NCBI GenBank assembly: GCA_963738835.1
Contig: CAVTYH010000003.1
Coordinates: forward strand, 248,001 to 312,000
DNA from: CAVTYH01 sp963738835
GTDB taxonomy: Bacteria > Planctomycetota > Planctomycetia > Pirellulales > JADZDJ01
Direction of reading: 5' to 3'
DNA length: 64,000 nucleotides
Shown: piece by piece, positions 25,202 through 34,039 of the stretch
How positions within the stretch are numbered: the first letter of the stretch is position 1
Layout of the letters: every line of letters starts with the position of its first letter
Notes under the pieces: model-generated
Seen by the model: the letters and a program-made list of their open reading frames with translations, nothing else
Database searches by the model: none
What the model was told of the DNA's origin: nothing
Position numbers and translations under genes: made by a program

Positions 25202-26587
25202 ATGAAGCGTGTGCGCATTCTGATTGCCGACGAAGACACCGATCACACATTGCCGTTCAAGGAACTTCTCAAGCCTCAGGAGCGTTTTGATTTATCGGTG
25301 GCAAGCGATCTTGCTGATGCCGAAAACAAGCTCGCGGCCCAATCGTTCGATTTGCTGATTGCCGCCGTTCATCCGCCGCAGTTCGACGGTTTGGCGCTGT
25401 TGCAAAGTGCCCGCTGCGTCGATCCGAAGCTGCCAGTCATTCTCTTGGCCGATGAGCCGACAGTGGAAACGGTCACCGCCGGATTGCGGCTGGGAGCCGA
25501 CGATTTTCTGGCTCGCAGCCGTGTCGAAAGCGAATTGGCCGCCAGCGTCAGCCGCCTCGTCGAAGACCGCCGCTTGGGCGCCGAAAACGAATTGCTCCGC
25601 CGCCAGGTCGAGCGGCCATACTCGTTCGACGACATCATCGGCACCAGCCCGCCGATGCAAAAAGTGTTTGCCACGATTGAGCAAGTGGCCGATTCGAATG
25701 TCGATGTCTTGGTGATTGGCGAAACAGGCACGGGCAAGGAATTGGTGGCTCGCGCAATCCATCGAAGAAGTACGCGTGCTAAGGGTCCGTTCGTGCCGGT
25801 CGATTGCGGCGCAATTCCGGACAATCTCTTAGAGAGCGAACTGTTCGGCCACGAGCGAGGCGCCTTCACCGGCGCGGATGCCAAGCGGATCGGGCTCTTG
25901 GAATTCGCCGATGGTGGCACATTCTTCCTCGACGAGTTAGGCGAATTGCCTCTGCAATTGCAGCCGAAACTGCTGCGCACGTTGCAAGAACGTAAGGTGC
26001 GACGCGTTGGCGGACGGGAAGAAATCGACCTCGACGTGCGCTTGGTCGCCGCCACGAGCCGCGATTTGGAAGCGATGATTCGCCAGGAGGTTTTTCGGCA
26101 GGACCTGTATTACCGCATCAATGTCGTCCGCATCGAACTGCCCCCCCTTCGTTTGCGCGGCGATGACATTGGGCTGCTCGCAGAGTTCTTTGCAAACCGC
26201 CACAGCCGCGAAATGGGCAAATCAATTCCTGGCATTACTCCGGAGGCCTATCAAGTGCTCCGGCAGTACCCGTGGCCGGGAAATGTGCGCGAGCTGCAAA
26301 ATGTAATCCGCCGTGCCATTGCCCTGTCCCGAGACAATGCCATCGACTTGGATGATTTGCCCGACGAACTGATCGTCGCCTCCGGCCAGCATGATTCAAC
26401 CGATTCTGTGGGCTACTTTCAATTGCGAGACGATTACGTGCGACGTTTCGAACGACAGTACCTGTCCGACTTGCTCAAGCGACACGGCGGCGATGTACGG
26501 GCAGCGGCCAAGGAAGCAAAACTGCCTCGCGGAACGTTGTATCGGTTGATGAAGAATCATGCGCTGGATAGCGACGCATATCGTTGA
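25202..26587 (+). CDS. sigma-54-dependent activator of the NtrC type with pseudo-receiver domain
   Basis: 461 residues: receiver-like domain (1-120), AAA+ domain (about 140-370) and Fis-type helix-turn-helix (about 415-455). The AAA+ part has Walker A G-E-T-G-T-G-K-E, the sigma-54 contact loop G-A-F-T-G-A and Walker B F-L-D-E-L-G-E-L-P. In the receiver the usual phosphorylated Asp is replaced by Ala55 (D-L-L-I-A-A-V-H-P-P), so it cannot be switched by normal phosphorylation. The DNA-binding part is A-A-A-K-E-A-K-L-P-R-G-T-L-Y-R-L. Targets unknown. No histidine kinase is adjacent. Confidence 0.9.
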   Translation: MKRVRILIADEDTDHTLPFKELLKPQERFDLSVASDLADAENKLAAQSFDLLIAAVHPPQFDGLALLQSARCVDPKLPVILLADEPTVETVTAGLRLGADDFLARSRVESELAASVSRLVEDRRLGAENELLRRQVERPYSFDDIIGTSPPMQKVFATIEQVADSNVDVLVIGETGTGKELVARAIHRRSTRAKGPFVPVDCGAIPDNLLESELFGHERGAFTGADAKRIGLLEFADGGTFFLDELGELPLQLQPKLLRTLQERKVRRVGGREEIDLDVRLVAATSRDLEAMIRQEVFRQDLYYRINVVRIELPPLRLRGDDIGLLAEFFANRHSREMGKSIPGITPEAYQVLRQYPWPGNVRELQNVIRRAIALSRDNAIDLDDLPDELIVASGQHDSTDSVGYFQLRDDYVRRFERQYLSDLLKRHGGDVRAAAKEAKLPRGTLYRLMKNHALDSDAYR

Positions 26588-26626
26588 ATCACCCAGCGAC
26601 TTCCGCCGCGGGCTATTTTTGCTAAT

Positions 26627-26653
26627 TCATTCCCCATTCCCCATTCCCGATTG
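26627..26653. repeat. ATTCCCC tandem units
   Basis: ATTCCCCATTCCCCATTCCC, a 7-bp period, directly before the hydroxyacid dehydrogenase start at 26659. Related units are found in uvrA at 5935-5966. Confidence 0.5.
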
Positions 26654-26658
26654 ATTCC

Positions 26659-27639
26659 ATGCACCGCGTGCTTTTGACCGACTATGCGTGGCCTGATCTG
26701 GAGATCGAACGCTCGATTCTTCGCGAAGCCGGCGCAGAACTGGTTGTCGCCGAGAAGAATGATCCTGAATCGCTAGCCCAATTGGCTGCCGACTGTGAAG
26801 CCATCATGACGAATTGGGCGAAAGTGCCTGAATCGATCATTGCTGCCGCGCCACGCTGCAAAATCATCGCGCGATTGGGCATTGGCCTCGATAACATTGA
26901 CCTCGCTGCCGCCACGCGCCGTGGAATTGTCGTCACGAACGTGCCCGACTACTGCGTCATCGAAGTTGCCGAGCATGCGCTGGCTCTGCTCTTGGCGTTT
27001 TCGCGCAAGGTTACGTTTTACCACCAGGAAACGAAGTCGGGGCGCTACAATCTGCAGGCCGGTCCCACGCTGCGGCGGATTGAAGGCCAAACGCTGGGCA
27101 TCATTGGGCTGGGCAACATTGGCCGCCGTCTGGCCGAGAAAGCCGTGTCGCTGCGATTGCACGTGCTTACCACCGGTCGCACAACGAAAAGTCATCAGGA
27201 ACTGCCGCCGGGCGTCACTTGGTGCGAGCGCGAGGAATTACTTTCCCACAGCGATTATATCAGTTTGCATCTTCCATTGACGCCGGAAACGAAACACCTG
27301 ATTGGCGCGGCGCAATTTGCCAAAATGAAGCCGAGTGCCTATCTCATCAACACGGCTCGCGGCGGATTGATCGACCATGCGGCGCTGGCGGCGGCATTGC
27401 AATCCGGCCGTCTGGCAGGAGCAGCGCTCGATGTACAAGAACCCGAGCCGCCCGATCTTTCGCAGCCGCCATTTAACGATCCCCGAGTAATAGTCACGCC
27501 GCATGCGGCATTCGTCTCGGTCGAATCGCTGGAGAATCTGCGGTCCCGCACTGCCCGTCAAGTTGCCACGCGGCTGCAAGGAGGCGTGCCCGAAAGTGTG
27601 GTGAATCCAAGCGTCTTGAACTCTTCAAAGTTGAATTAA
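26659..27639 (+). CDS. D-isomer-specific 2-hydroxyacid dehydrogenase
   Basis: 326 residues. NAD-binding motif G-L-G-N-I-G-R-R near residue 150; the active-site Arg, Glu and His are in N-T-A-R-G-G, D-V-Q-E-P-E and T-P-H-A-A-F. The C-terminal regulatory domain of SerA is absent, so it may be a phosphoglycerate, glyoxylate or other 2-hydroxyacid dehydrogenase. The start has the family sequence R-V-L-L-T-D-Y-A. Convergent with the peptidase gene, overlapping by four bases. Confidence 0.9.
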   Translation: MHRVLLTDYAWPDLEIERSILREAGAELVVAEKNDPESLAQLAADCEAIMTNWAKVPESIIAAAPRCKIIARLGIGLDNIDLAAATRRGIVVTNVPDYCVIEVAEHALALLLAFSRKVTFYHQETKSGRYNLQAGPTLRRIEGQTLGIIGLGNIGRRLAEKAVSLRLHVLTTGRTTKSHQELPPGVTWCEREELLSHSDYISLHLPLTPETKHLIGAAQFAKMKPSAYLINTARGGLIDHAALAAALQSGRLAGAALDVQEPEPPDLSQPPFNDPRVIVTPHAAFVSVESLENLRSRTARQVATRLQGGVPESVVNPSVLNSSKLN

Positions 27640-28229
27640 ACAAGCTCGTCGAGAATTAGCCGGACCGCTTGTGCAGAGAAGCTGGCTGGCAGCGAAGCCG
27701 TTCCGTGCGGCTCGTTCACAACCTGCGAAACATCGAGCGGTACATGGATGAACGCCGATTGCGTGGCAAGCGACATGCGTTCGGCCAAATAATGCGACCA
27801 ATAGAGTGTGGCATTGCACAAGTAAGTGCCCGCATGAAACGACACCTGAGCTGGGATGCCGGCTCTCCGCAACTTCACCGCCCAATCGGCCAGTGGCAAC
27901 GCTGTGCGATACGCCACCGGTCCATCGTCCAGCAGTGGACGATATTGATCGGGCGATTGGCTGCTCGATCCGCCGACGTTCAGCCCAATAGCTTCCAATT
28001 GAATTCGCGAACTGCCGGGCGCCTGGCCTAGATGCAGGGCATAATCAAAATTCGCCGCCAGATCAGTCGCTAGCCGCTCTTTCATTTCGGAAAAATCGAC
28101 GGGATACAGCCGCGTGACTAATTGCGGCTGCCCAGGCAACTCTTGCGTCAACTGCACCAGCACCAACCAACTGGCATTCGCCTTCCAGCGATCGTAAGGC
28201 TCGAAAGCAGTAAGCAGAACGCGGGGCAT
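27636..28229 (-). CDS. pcp: pyroglutamyl peptidase (pyrrolidone-carboxylate peptidase)
   Basis: 197 residues from ATG 28229 (M-P-R-V-L-L-T-A-F-E-P-Y). Cysteine peptidase family C15: catalytic Glu in I-Q-L-E-A-I-G-L-N, Cys in G-T-Y-L-C-N-A-T and His in F-I-H-V-P-L. It removes N-terminal pyroglutamate from peptides in the cytoplasm. It lies 40 bases downstream of the DUF2203 gene on the same strand and may share its transcript. Confidence 0.88.
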   Translation of the reverse strand: MPRVLLTAFEPYDRWKANASWLVLVQLTQELPGQPQLVTRLYPVDFSEMKERLATDLAANFDYALHLGQAPGSSRIQLEAIGLNVGGSSSQSPDQYRPLLDDGPVAYRTALPLADWAVKLRRAGIPAQVSFHAGTYLCNATLYWSHYLAERMSLATQSAFIHVPLDVSQVVNEPHGTASLPASFSAQAVRLILDELV

Positions 28230-28269
28230 CGAAAATGTAACCCCGGAGTTGTTGCAGCAATCGATCGGC

Positions 28270-28761
28270 TCAGTGTCCCATCGATTGATCGTGATCAAGC
28301 CCATCGCCGCCGGAACCGCCGGCCGATTCAACTCCGGCTTCGGCAATTAGCGACTGGCGGCCGGCGAAACCGGCTTCCAAGTCGTGCCAGAACATGACCT
28401 CGGGCTCGTCCAGTTTCCAGCACAAATAGACTTCGCGGCCGTCGACGAGGGCGGGAAAATCAACTAATCCCTCAGGTCCATTTTTCGGTTCTACGCCAAG
28501 TTTCAGCAGCTCTTCGACGTAGTCTCGAAGCCGGCGGCCGTCTTTTTCCAGCTCTTCTTCCACTTGGGCCAACTCTTCGCTGTAAACATCACTCGCCTGA
28601 CCATTGCGACCAGCCAGCAAATGCGATAACCGTTCGCGCCTGTCAATGACATCGCGCGACAACTCAGCTAAGTCTTTCACGATGGCCCGAACAAGCGGCA
28701 ACATGGTGTTCGCCTGTTCGACGGTGAAATACCGACGTGGTGTGGGACGGGTTTCGCTCAT
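28270..28761 (-). CDS. DUF2203 family protein
   Basis: 163 residues beginning R-Y-F-T-V-E-Q-A-N-T-M-L-P-L-V, the family's recognisable start, followed by a long charged coiled-coil stretch (to about residue 90) and a C-terminal part with Y-L-C-W-K-L-D-E-P-E-V-M-F-W-H, also typical. The tail is Gly/Asp-rich. Function unknown. It is followed by pcp and preceded by nuoI on the same strand. Confidence 0.88.
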   Translation of the reverse strand: MSETRPTPRRYFTVEQANTMLPLVRAIVKDLAELSRDVIDRRERLSHLLAGRNGQASDVYSEELAQVEEELEKDGRRLRDYVEELLKLGVEPKNGPEGLVDFPALVDGREVYLCWKLDEPEVMFWHDLEAGFAGRQSLIAEAGVESAGGSGGDGLDHDQSMGH

Positions 28762-28858
28762 TGGCTCAACTTCATTTCTGTGGCCTGCTTCATTCCGGGA
28801 GACGCGCCAATTAATTCGAGCAAATTATATACCGATGCTTCGACTGCCAAATGCGACG

Positions 28859-29386
28859 TTACTGATTCGGACCGCCATGCACAGGTTCGGCGATCACCTT
28901 CGATTCCGCCACCGCCGCGGGATTCAACGTGGCGCGGCCCCAGGCTACATCGACCGGTAACCGCGAAAAATCGACAATGCATCCATCGCGGCTGTAGCAA
29001 CTCAAGTCATGCGAGGCGCCCATAAAAATGCAATCGACCGGACAAGGTTCTACACACAAGGCGCAAAACATGCACTTCGAATAATCGATCGTGAAGCCGG
29101 TGATCTTAAAACCCTTGCCGTTGCTCACACGTTCCTTACCAATATAAATGCAATCGACTGGACAGGCCTTTGCGCACTGGTCGCAAGCGATGCACGTTGT
29201 CAAATCATAGCGATGAAAGCCACGGTAGCGCACGGCAACCGGAACTGGCTTCTCGGGATACTCGAAGCGGTGAGTAAAAGTGCCGCGCTCCGGCTTGTAA
29301 GTGATGAACCAATACCGCAGTGTAACCCACATGCCAGCGGCAACCGTGGATACAGCATCCCAGATATCGCGGAACCAGCGTCCCAT
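28859..29386 (-). CDS. nuoI: NADH-quinone oxidoreductase subunit I
   Basis: 175 residues from ATG 29386 (M-G-R-W-F-R-D-I-W). Two 4Fe-4S motifs, C-I-A-C-D-Q-C-A-K-A-C-P and C-M-F-C-A-L-C-V-E-P-C-P, carry clusters N6a and N6b that pass electrons in the peripheral arm of complex I. The open frame continues upstream to 29641 but without family similarity. No other nuo gene is in the window, so the subunit stands alone here. Confidence 0.93.
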   Translation of the reverse strand: MGRWFRDIWDAVSTVAAGMWVTLRYWFITYKPERGTFTHRFEYPEKPVPVAVRYRGFHRYDLTTCIACDQCAKACPVDCIYIGKERVSNGKGFKITGFTIDYSKCMFCALCVEPCPVDCIFMGASHDLSCYSRDGCIVDFSRLPVDVAWGRATLNPAAVAESKVIAEPVHGGPNQ

Positions 29387-30200
29387 GCGGTTAGACCCCG
29401 AGAGAGAGTGCGAACGATCCAGATCAGACGCGGACTGATACGGACGAGGACCGAAGCAGTCTACATCCAACCGAATTATAGACACGCACGTCAACTCCGC
29501 AAGGAAGATGTAAGCAACGACGGAAGCGCTGCCGACAATTCGTTGCCATGCTGCCTGCATAAGCGATGCTTCTGCACGGCCGATAATATTTTGAATCTTG
29601 CAGCCTGTTTCTTCAGTCCGCAAGATTTCCACCGGCTTCAAGAAGTCCGAGACTTGTGTGCAAAGCAGAGTTAATTCCGAGCCTTCGCGAGGAGGTGATA
29701 TTCGTTTGCACGCTCAGGACTGCCGATTGCCCAAACGACTCCAAAAAACTCGATGCACTGTTCAACGTTCGTAGACTTGCTGGACAATCAACATCCTGCC
29801 CATCGGATGTGAACCAACTGCTGGTAGAAGGCTCAAACGTGACGGTCATTATGCAGGTGAAGGCAATGCAAGTCTTTCCGATAGCACGGTTTATGCCAAA
29901 TGTCCTGCCGCGATTGGCGATCCGGAAACGCCATTTATGGTCTTACTCACCTCGGCAACCTCGCCGCTTACGCCCAAAAATGAGACAAAAAGCGCTCTTT
30001 AGGGGGTTTGGTTTGCTTGACTCTGCACTGAGACCACGTAGAGTGAATTGAAGGAAGTGTATGGGCCGTCTGAACTTGGCGGCTCCATGCAAGCAGTCTC
30101 GCCTGGAAGCGCTCGCCCGGCATGGCACTCCGCCAGGCCGCCAAAGCCCACGGGGGAAACGGCAAGCGAGAACCGGTGCGGAACCACGAAGGAACCCAAG
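29387..30200. other. intergenic region with no recognised gene
   Basis: About 810 bases between divergent nuoI and csrA. Open frames of 78-131 codons exist on both strands (for example plus 29656-30051) but I recognise none. An untranslated leader for csrA and both promoters must lie here. GGAGG at 29690 precedes no convincing gene. Confidence 0.4.
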
Positions 30201-30440
30201 ATGCTGGTCCTCTCCCGCAAGAAAAACGAAAGTATTGTCATCAATAATGACATTACAATCGTGGTCGTAGAAATCCGTGGCGACAAGGTTCGCCTCGGCG
30301 TGGAAGCGCCGAAGGAAGTGCCCGTTCATCGCCGCGAGGTTTACGACGCCATTCGCCGCAACGACGCAGCTGCCGCTCAAACTCGTGCTGCTTCGAACAC
30401 CAGCAGCGATTCGAATCCGAGCAGCCCAAGCAACCCGTAA
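30201..30440 (+). CDS. csrA: carbon storage regulator CsrA
   Basis: 79 residues from ATG 30201, preceded by AAGGAA. The start M-L-V-L-S-R-K and V-R-L-G-V-E-A-P-K-E-V-P-V-H-R are diagnostic. CsrA dimers bind GGA motifs in mRNA leaders and control translation of carbon storage, motility and biofilm genes. The tail after residue 55 is Ser/Asn/Ala-rich and longer than in enterobacteria. The GGA in its own ribosome site could allow self-control. It fits the c-di-GMP and surface genes elsewhere in the window. Confidence 0.94.
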   Translation: MLVLSRKKNESIVINNDITIVVVEIRGDKVRLGVEAPKEVPVHRREVYDAIRRNDAAAAQTRAASNTSSDSNPSSPSNP

Positions 30441-30714
30441 CTCGAAAGTTTCGCCATTCGACCTCAGCACTTCGCTGTGCGTTTAAGTTGCAGTGCCATT
30501 TGGCCATCTTGCGATCAGCCGCTTGTTGATTGAATTTCATCTGCTTGCCGATCGCTTTTTGCTTTTCTCGATTTGCGGTCACCCGCAGCGCAAACTTTGT
30601 CGCTCGCGCCTTGACATCGGCATTCTCGCCGATTTACACCGCACAGCCACTTGACGCCTCCCCGCCCGAACCACTACAAACCCTTGCGGTGTCGTAGTTT
30701 GCCAAGCGACATTA

Positions 30715-30787
30715 GGCCCCGTCGTCTAGCGGTCTAGGACACCGGCCTTTCACGCCGGTAACACGGGTTCGAGTCCCGTCGGGGTCA
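30715..30787 (+). tRNA. tRNA-Glu (anticodon TTC)
   Basis: Acceptor arms GGCCCCG and CGGGGTC pair (one G-T pair). The anticodon stem CCGGC/GCCGG holds loop CTTTCAC with anticodon TTC, and the T arm is ACGGG-TTCGAGT-CCCGT. CCA is not encoded. The 73-base length and D arm match tRNA-Glu. Confidence 0.95.
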
Positions 30788-30863
30788 TTTCAAACGAATT
30801 TGCTCGCGCCGCGCATTTTGATCGAGTGCAGAATTGACCCTGCGCGGCGACAAGGCCTATGGT

Positions 30864-31907
30864 ATGCGCGCTTTGAATTCTGTTTCCGCTTACGATGCGG
30901 CCTTGGTTGTCTCGTTCGGTGGGCCCGAAGGGCGTGCCGACGTCGTTCCGTTTCTGGAAAACGTGCTCCGCGGTCGGAATGTGCCCCGCGAGCGGCTGCT
31001 CGCTGTTGCCGAGCATTATTACCATTTTAACGGCATAAGCCCGCTGAACGCTCAAAACCGGGCGCTTATTGCGGCGCTCGAAGCAGAACTGAAACAGCAC
31101 GGACCGGCGCTACCCATTTACTTCGGCAATCGCAATTGGAAACCGTTGCTGGCCGATACACTGCGCCAAATGCAGGCCGACGGAGTGCGCCGAGCACTAG
31201 GATTTTTCACGTCCGCGTACAGCTCTTACTCCGGCTGCCGGCAGTATCGAGAGAATATTGCTGCGGCGCAAATTGAAGTCGGGCCCGGCGCGCCGCAGAT
31301 CGACAAGTTGCGGGTGTTCTTCAATCACCCGGGCTTCATTGAACCGATGATCGAGCGCACCGCCACGACACTCGACCAAATTCCGGCCGATCGCCGCGCT
31401 GCCGCCCGATTGATCTTCACCGCACACAGCATTCCGACGGCGATGGCGTCAGGAAGCCGCTACGAATTGCAATTGCGCGAGACATCGGCATTGGTCGCTG
31501 CCGGCGTCGGACAAACCAACTGGCAGCTCGTTTATCAAAGCCGCAGCGGATCGCCGTCCCAATCGTGGTTGGAACCTGATATCAACGATCAGCTTCGTGC
31601 ACTGGCAACCGAAGGAGTGCGCGATGTTGTCGTCGTGCCCATCGGTTTCATTTCCGATCACATGGAAGTGATGTACGATTTGGATTTGGAAGCTAAACGA
31701 ACGGCCGAGTCGCTCGGCATAAATTTTGTGAGAGCCGGCACCGTCGGCACGCATCCACGGTTCGTACAGATGATTCGCGAATTGATCGTGGAACGCATCA
31801 AGGATGCGACAGAGCGGCCAGCGCTTGGCACACTGGGGCCAAGCCACGATGTTTGCCCGGTGGATTGCTGTCTCATTGTACGGCCCGCAGCGTCGCAAAC
31901 AAGCTGA
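30864..31907 (+). CDS. hemH: ferrochelatase
   Basis: 347 residues from ATG 30864; a TTG at 30834 in the same frame is an alternative. The active-site His is in F-T-A-H-S-I-P and the conserved Glu in D-H-M-E-V-M-Y-D-L-D. It inserts Fe2+ into the porphyrin at the end of heme synthesis, either protoporphyrin IX or coproporphyrin III. The C-terminal end has C-P-V-D-C-C, three cysteines that could belong to an iron-sulfur site as in some other bacterial ferrochelatases. It starts 76 bases after the tRNA gene and ends 10 bases before a palindromic repeat. Confidence 0.92.
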   Translation: MRALNSVSAYDAALVVSFGGPEGRADVVPFLENVLRGRNVPRERLLAVAEHYYHFNGISPLNAQNRALIAALEAELKQHGPALPIYFGNRNWKPLLADTLRQMQADGVRRALGFFTSAYSSYSGCRQYRENIAAAQIEVGPGAPQIDKLRVFFNHPGFIEPMIERTATTLDQIPADRRAAARLIFTAHSIPTAMASGSRYELQLRETSALVAAGVGQTNWQLVYQSRSGSPSQSWLEPDINDQLRALATEGVRDVVVVPIGFISDHMEVMYDLDLEAKRTAESLGINFVRAGTVGTHPRFVQMIRELIVERIKDATERPALGTLGPSHDVCPVDCCLIVRPAASQTS

Positions 31908-31916
31908 TTAACGCCG

Positions 31917-31971
31917 TGTAGCGGCCGGGCTCGGCCCGGCGCTCCAGCGCAGAGCAAGCTCTGCCGCTACA
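31917..31971. repeat. TGTAGCGGC-family palindromic element, full length
   Basis: Inverted ends TGTAGCGGC (31917-31925) and GCCGCTACA (31963-31971) with inner stems GCCGGGC/GCCCGGC and GCAGAGC/GCTCTGC. It lies between the convergent ferrochelatase and thiolase genes and may act as terminator for both. Confidence 0.8.
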
Positions 31972-31989
31972 CGTTCATGAAACGTGCTC

Positions 31990-33170
31990 TCACTCGCATT
32001 CCACAATCATCGCCACCGCGTTTCCGCCGCCCAAACACAGCGCGGCCAGACCACGTCGCTTGTTCTGTTGTTTGAGCGCGTGCAACAGCGTCACTAAAAC
32101 TCGCGCACCGCTGGCGCCGATGGGATGCCCCAGCGCAATCGCCCCGCCGTTCACGTTTACTTTGGCCGGATCCAGACTTAGCGCCCGCATGCAAGCCAGG
32201 CACTGGGCGGCGAACGCTTCGTTGAGTTCGATCAAATCGATGTCAGCCAGCGCCAGCTTCGCTTTCGCCAGCACTTTTTCGATGGCCGTAACCGGTGCGA
32301 TGAATAATTCCTTGGGCGGCACGCCGCTGGTGGCAGTTGCGACAATCCGCGCCTTCAGCGAGTTGCTGTCCTGATTGGCAACCCCTTCGCTGGCCACCAC
32401 CAACGCCGCCGCGCCATCGCTGATTTGCGACGAATTCCCCGCCGTCACGGTTCCTTCGGCCGAGAATGACGGCCGCAACTTGCCGAGCGATTCCAGCGAA
32501 CTACCGGTCCGCGGTCCTTCATCGCGGTTCACAATAATCTCGCCGCGTTTGCGATCAGGAACTTTCACGGCCACAATCTCTTCGTCAAACGCCCCGCTCT
32601 CGGCCGCGGCCAGCGCTCTACAATGGCTTTCCAGCGCCAGCGCATCTTGATCGGCCCGGTTCACGCCGCGGCTGGCGGCAATGTAATCGGCCTCGCTGCC
32701 CATCGGCAACCCTTCAAAGGCGCACCACAGACCGTCGTGCTGCAGCGAGTCGATCGCCTGCTGATCGCCGAATCGCCAACCGCCTCGCGCTCCCGGCAAT
32801 AAGTAGGGCGCCTGGCTCATGTTTTCCATGCCGCCGGCGACAATCACCTGGGCATCGCCGCAACGAATGGCCTGATCGGCCAGCATCACCGCTTTCAGTC
32901 CCGATCCGCAAACTTTGTTCACCGTCACTGCCGCCACCGTTGGCGGCAGCCCGGCGCCAGCGCCGCTTGCCGCGCCGGCGCTTGCCCCAACCCGGCCGAG
33001 AGTACATTGCCCATGATCACTTCATCAATCTGATTCGCCGACAACCCGGCACGGCGCACCGCTTCGGCCACCGCCATCGCCCCCAGCTGTGGAGCCGGAA
33101 TCGACGACAGCGCCCCTTGAAACTTCCCCATCGGCGTGCGACAGCCCGAAATAATGTACGCGGCAGACAC
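31990..33170 (-). CDS. acetyl-CoA acetyltransferase (thiolase), one frameshift
   Basis: About 393 residues once a single break near 32955 is repaired; there a run G-G-G-C-C-T-G seems to have lost one C, and reading moves from A-R-Q-A-A-L to P-T-V-A-A-V-T-V-N. Start taken as GTG 33170 (V-S-A-A-Y-I-I-S-G-C-R-T-P), which matches the family; an ATG lies at 33206. Catalytic Cys in V-N-K-V-C-G-S-G, His in A-L-G-H-P-I-G-A-S-G and second Cys in C-L-G-G-G-N-A. It joins or cleaves acetoacetyl-CoA. Since all active residues are present, sequencing error is more likely than loss of the gene. Confidence 0.88.
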
Positions 33171-34039
33171 AGGGTAGACTCCGCTGAAAGGTAATTGTCT
33201 GCCCAATCACCCAATTATACGCCCAATTATACGCCGCGACTGACCGGCAAACGCTGAGAGCGTTACCTCCAATGCTCAAGGGCAATCCGAGCTCCGCTTC
33301 TCTCCACCCCGACTCACCGAGAGCGCGTTTGTGTGAACCGAAAAGATTGCACGCTCGCACAAAAAAATAAAAATCGAGGGACAATGTTTGGAAAACGAGC
33401 CGGGAAAACAAGCCGTTTTTGAAAAACATGGCGACCTGACTGTGACACGGCAATTGTCCGTGGTCCGTGGTCCGTTGTTATGCTTTCTCCCTCGCTCTTT
33501 GGGAGAGGGCCGGGGTGAGGGGGCTGCATGCTGGGTGGTCCGTTGCCACTAACCACGGACCACCGACCACCCAACAAACTAAAAACACAACCCCCGGGGA
33601 TCGAGGGTGCAGTGTTGGCGCGAAATGCTCGGGAAAACCAGTGTTTTGCGCCTCGCATTGTTCCCTCACTGTTCCCGCCGCCACGCGCGACTGGCCAGCC
33701 GAGCGAGATTTCACCGCCGAGGGCGCAGAGTCACGCAGAGGAGTCGCAGAGAATGATAAAACCATGATTGATCGCTCTGCGCTGCCCTCGGCGAACCTCT
33801 GCGTCCCCTGCGGTGAATTGCTGGACTTCCGCGCGCAGTCTAGCCCAACCTCGGACGGCCAAACCCGAGGTCGGGAAATTATTGTTCAATTGCCAAACAG
33901 CGATGCCGTCTTCGCGGGGCTCAAAAATCCACAGGGCCTGGAAACGGCAGGAGCGCAGACTCTCCATCGCCCATAATAGTGTACTCATGTATAAAAGTCA
34001 AGCCCGAAATTAGGCCACCACAAGCCGTCGTACAAATCA
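33171..34039. other. repeat-rich intergenic region
   Basis: No gene seen. It is a mosaic of short repeats: GTCCGTGGTCCG at 33458-33478 and its complement at 33536-33575, CTCCCTCGCTCTTTGGGAGA (33487) with GGCCGGGGTGAGGG after it, and two inverted copies of a GCGCAGAGTCACGCAGAGG type unit at 33707-33756 and 33783-33817. The same units recur elsewhere in the window (35160-35197, 38449-38474, 46776-46812). Confidence 0.65.

Noticed and set aside
29387..29641. N-terminal extension of NuoI
   Set aside because: Family similarity begins at M-G-R-W-F-R; the extra 85 codons have no similarity and contain likely promoter DNA.
29656..30051. 131-codon plus-strand frame before csrA
   Set aside because: No recognisable domain, no convincing ribosome site at its start, and it ends in the csrA leader; kept as unassigned intergenic DNA.
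33171..34039. Possible small genes in the repeat-rich gap
   Set aside because: All open frames there are made from repeat units in several frames and none has a credible start site or domain.
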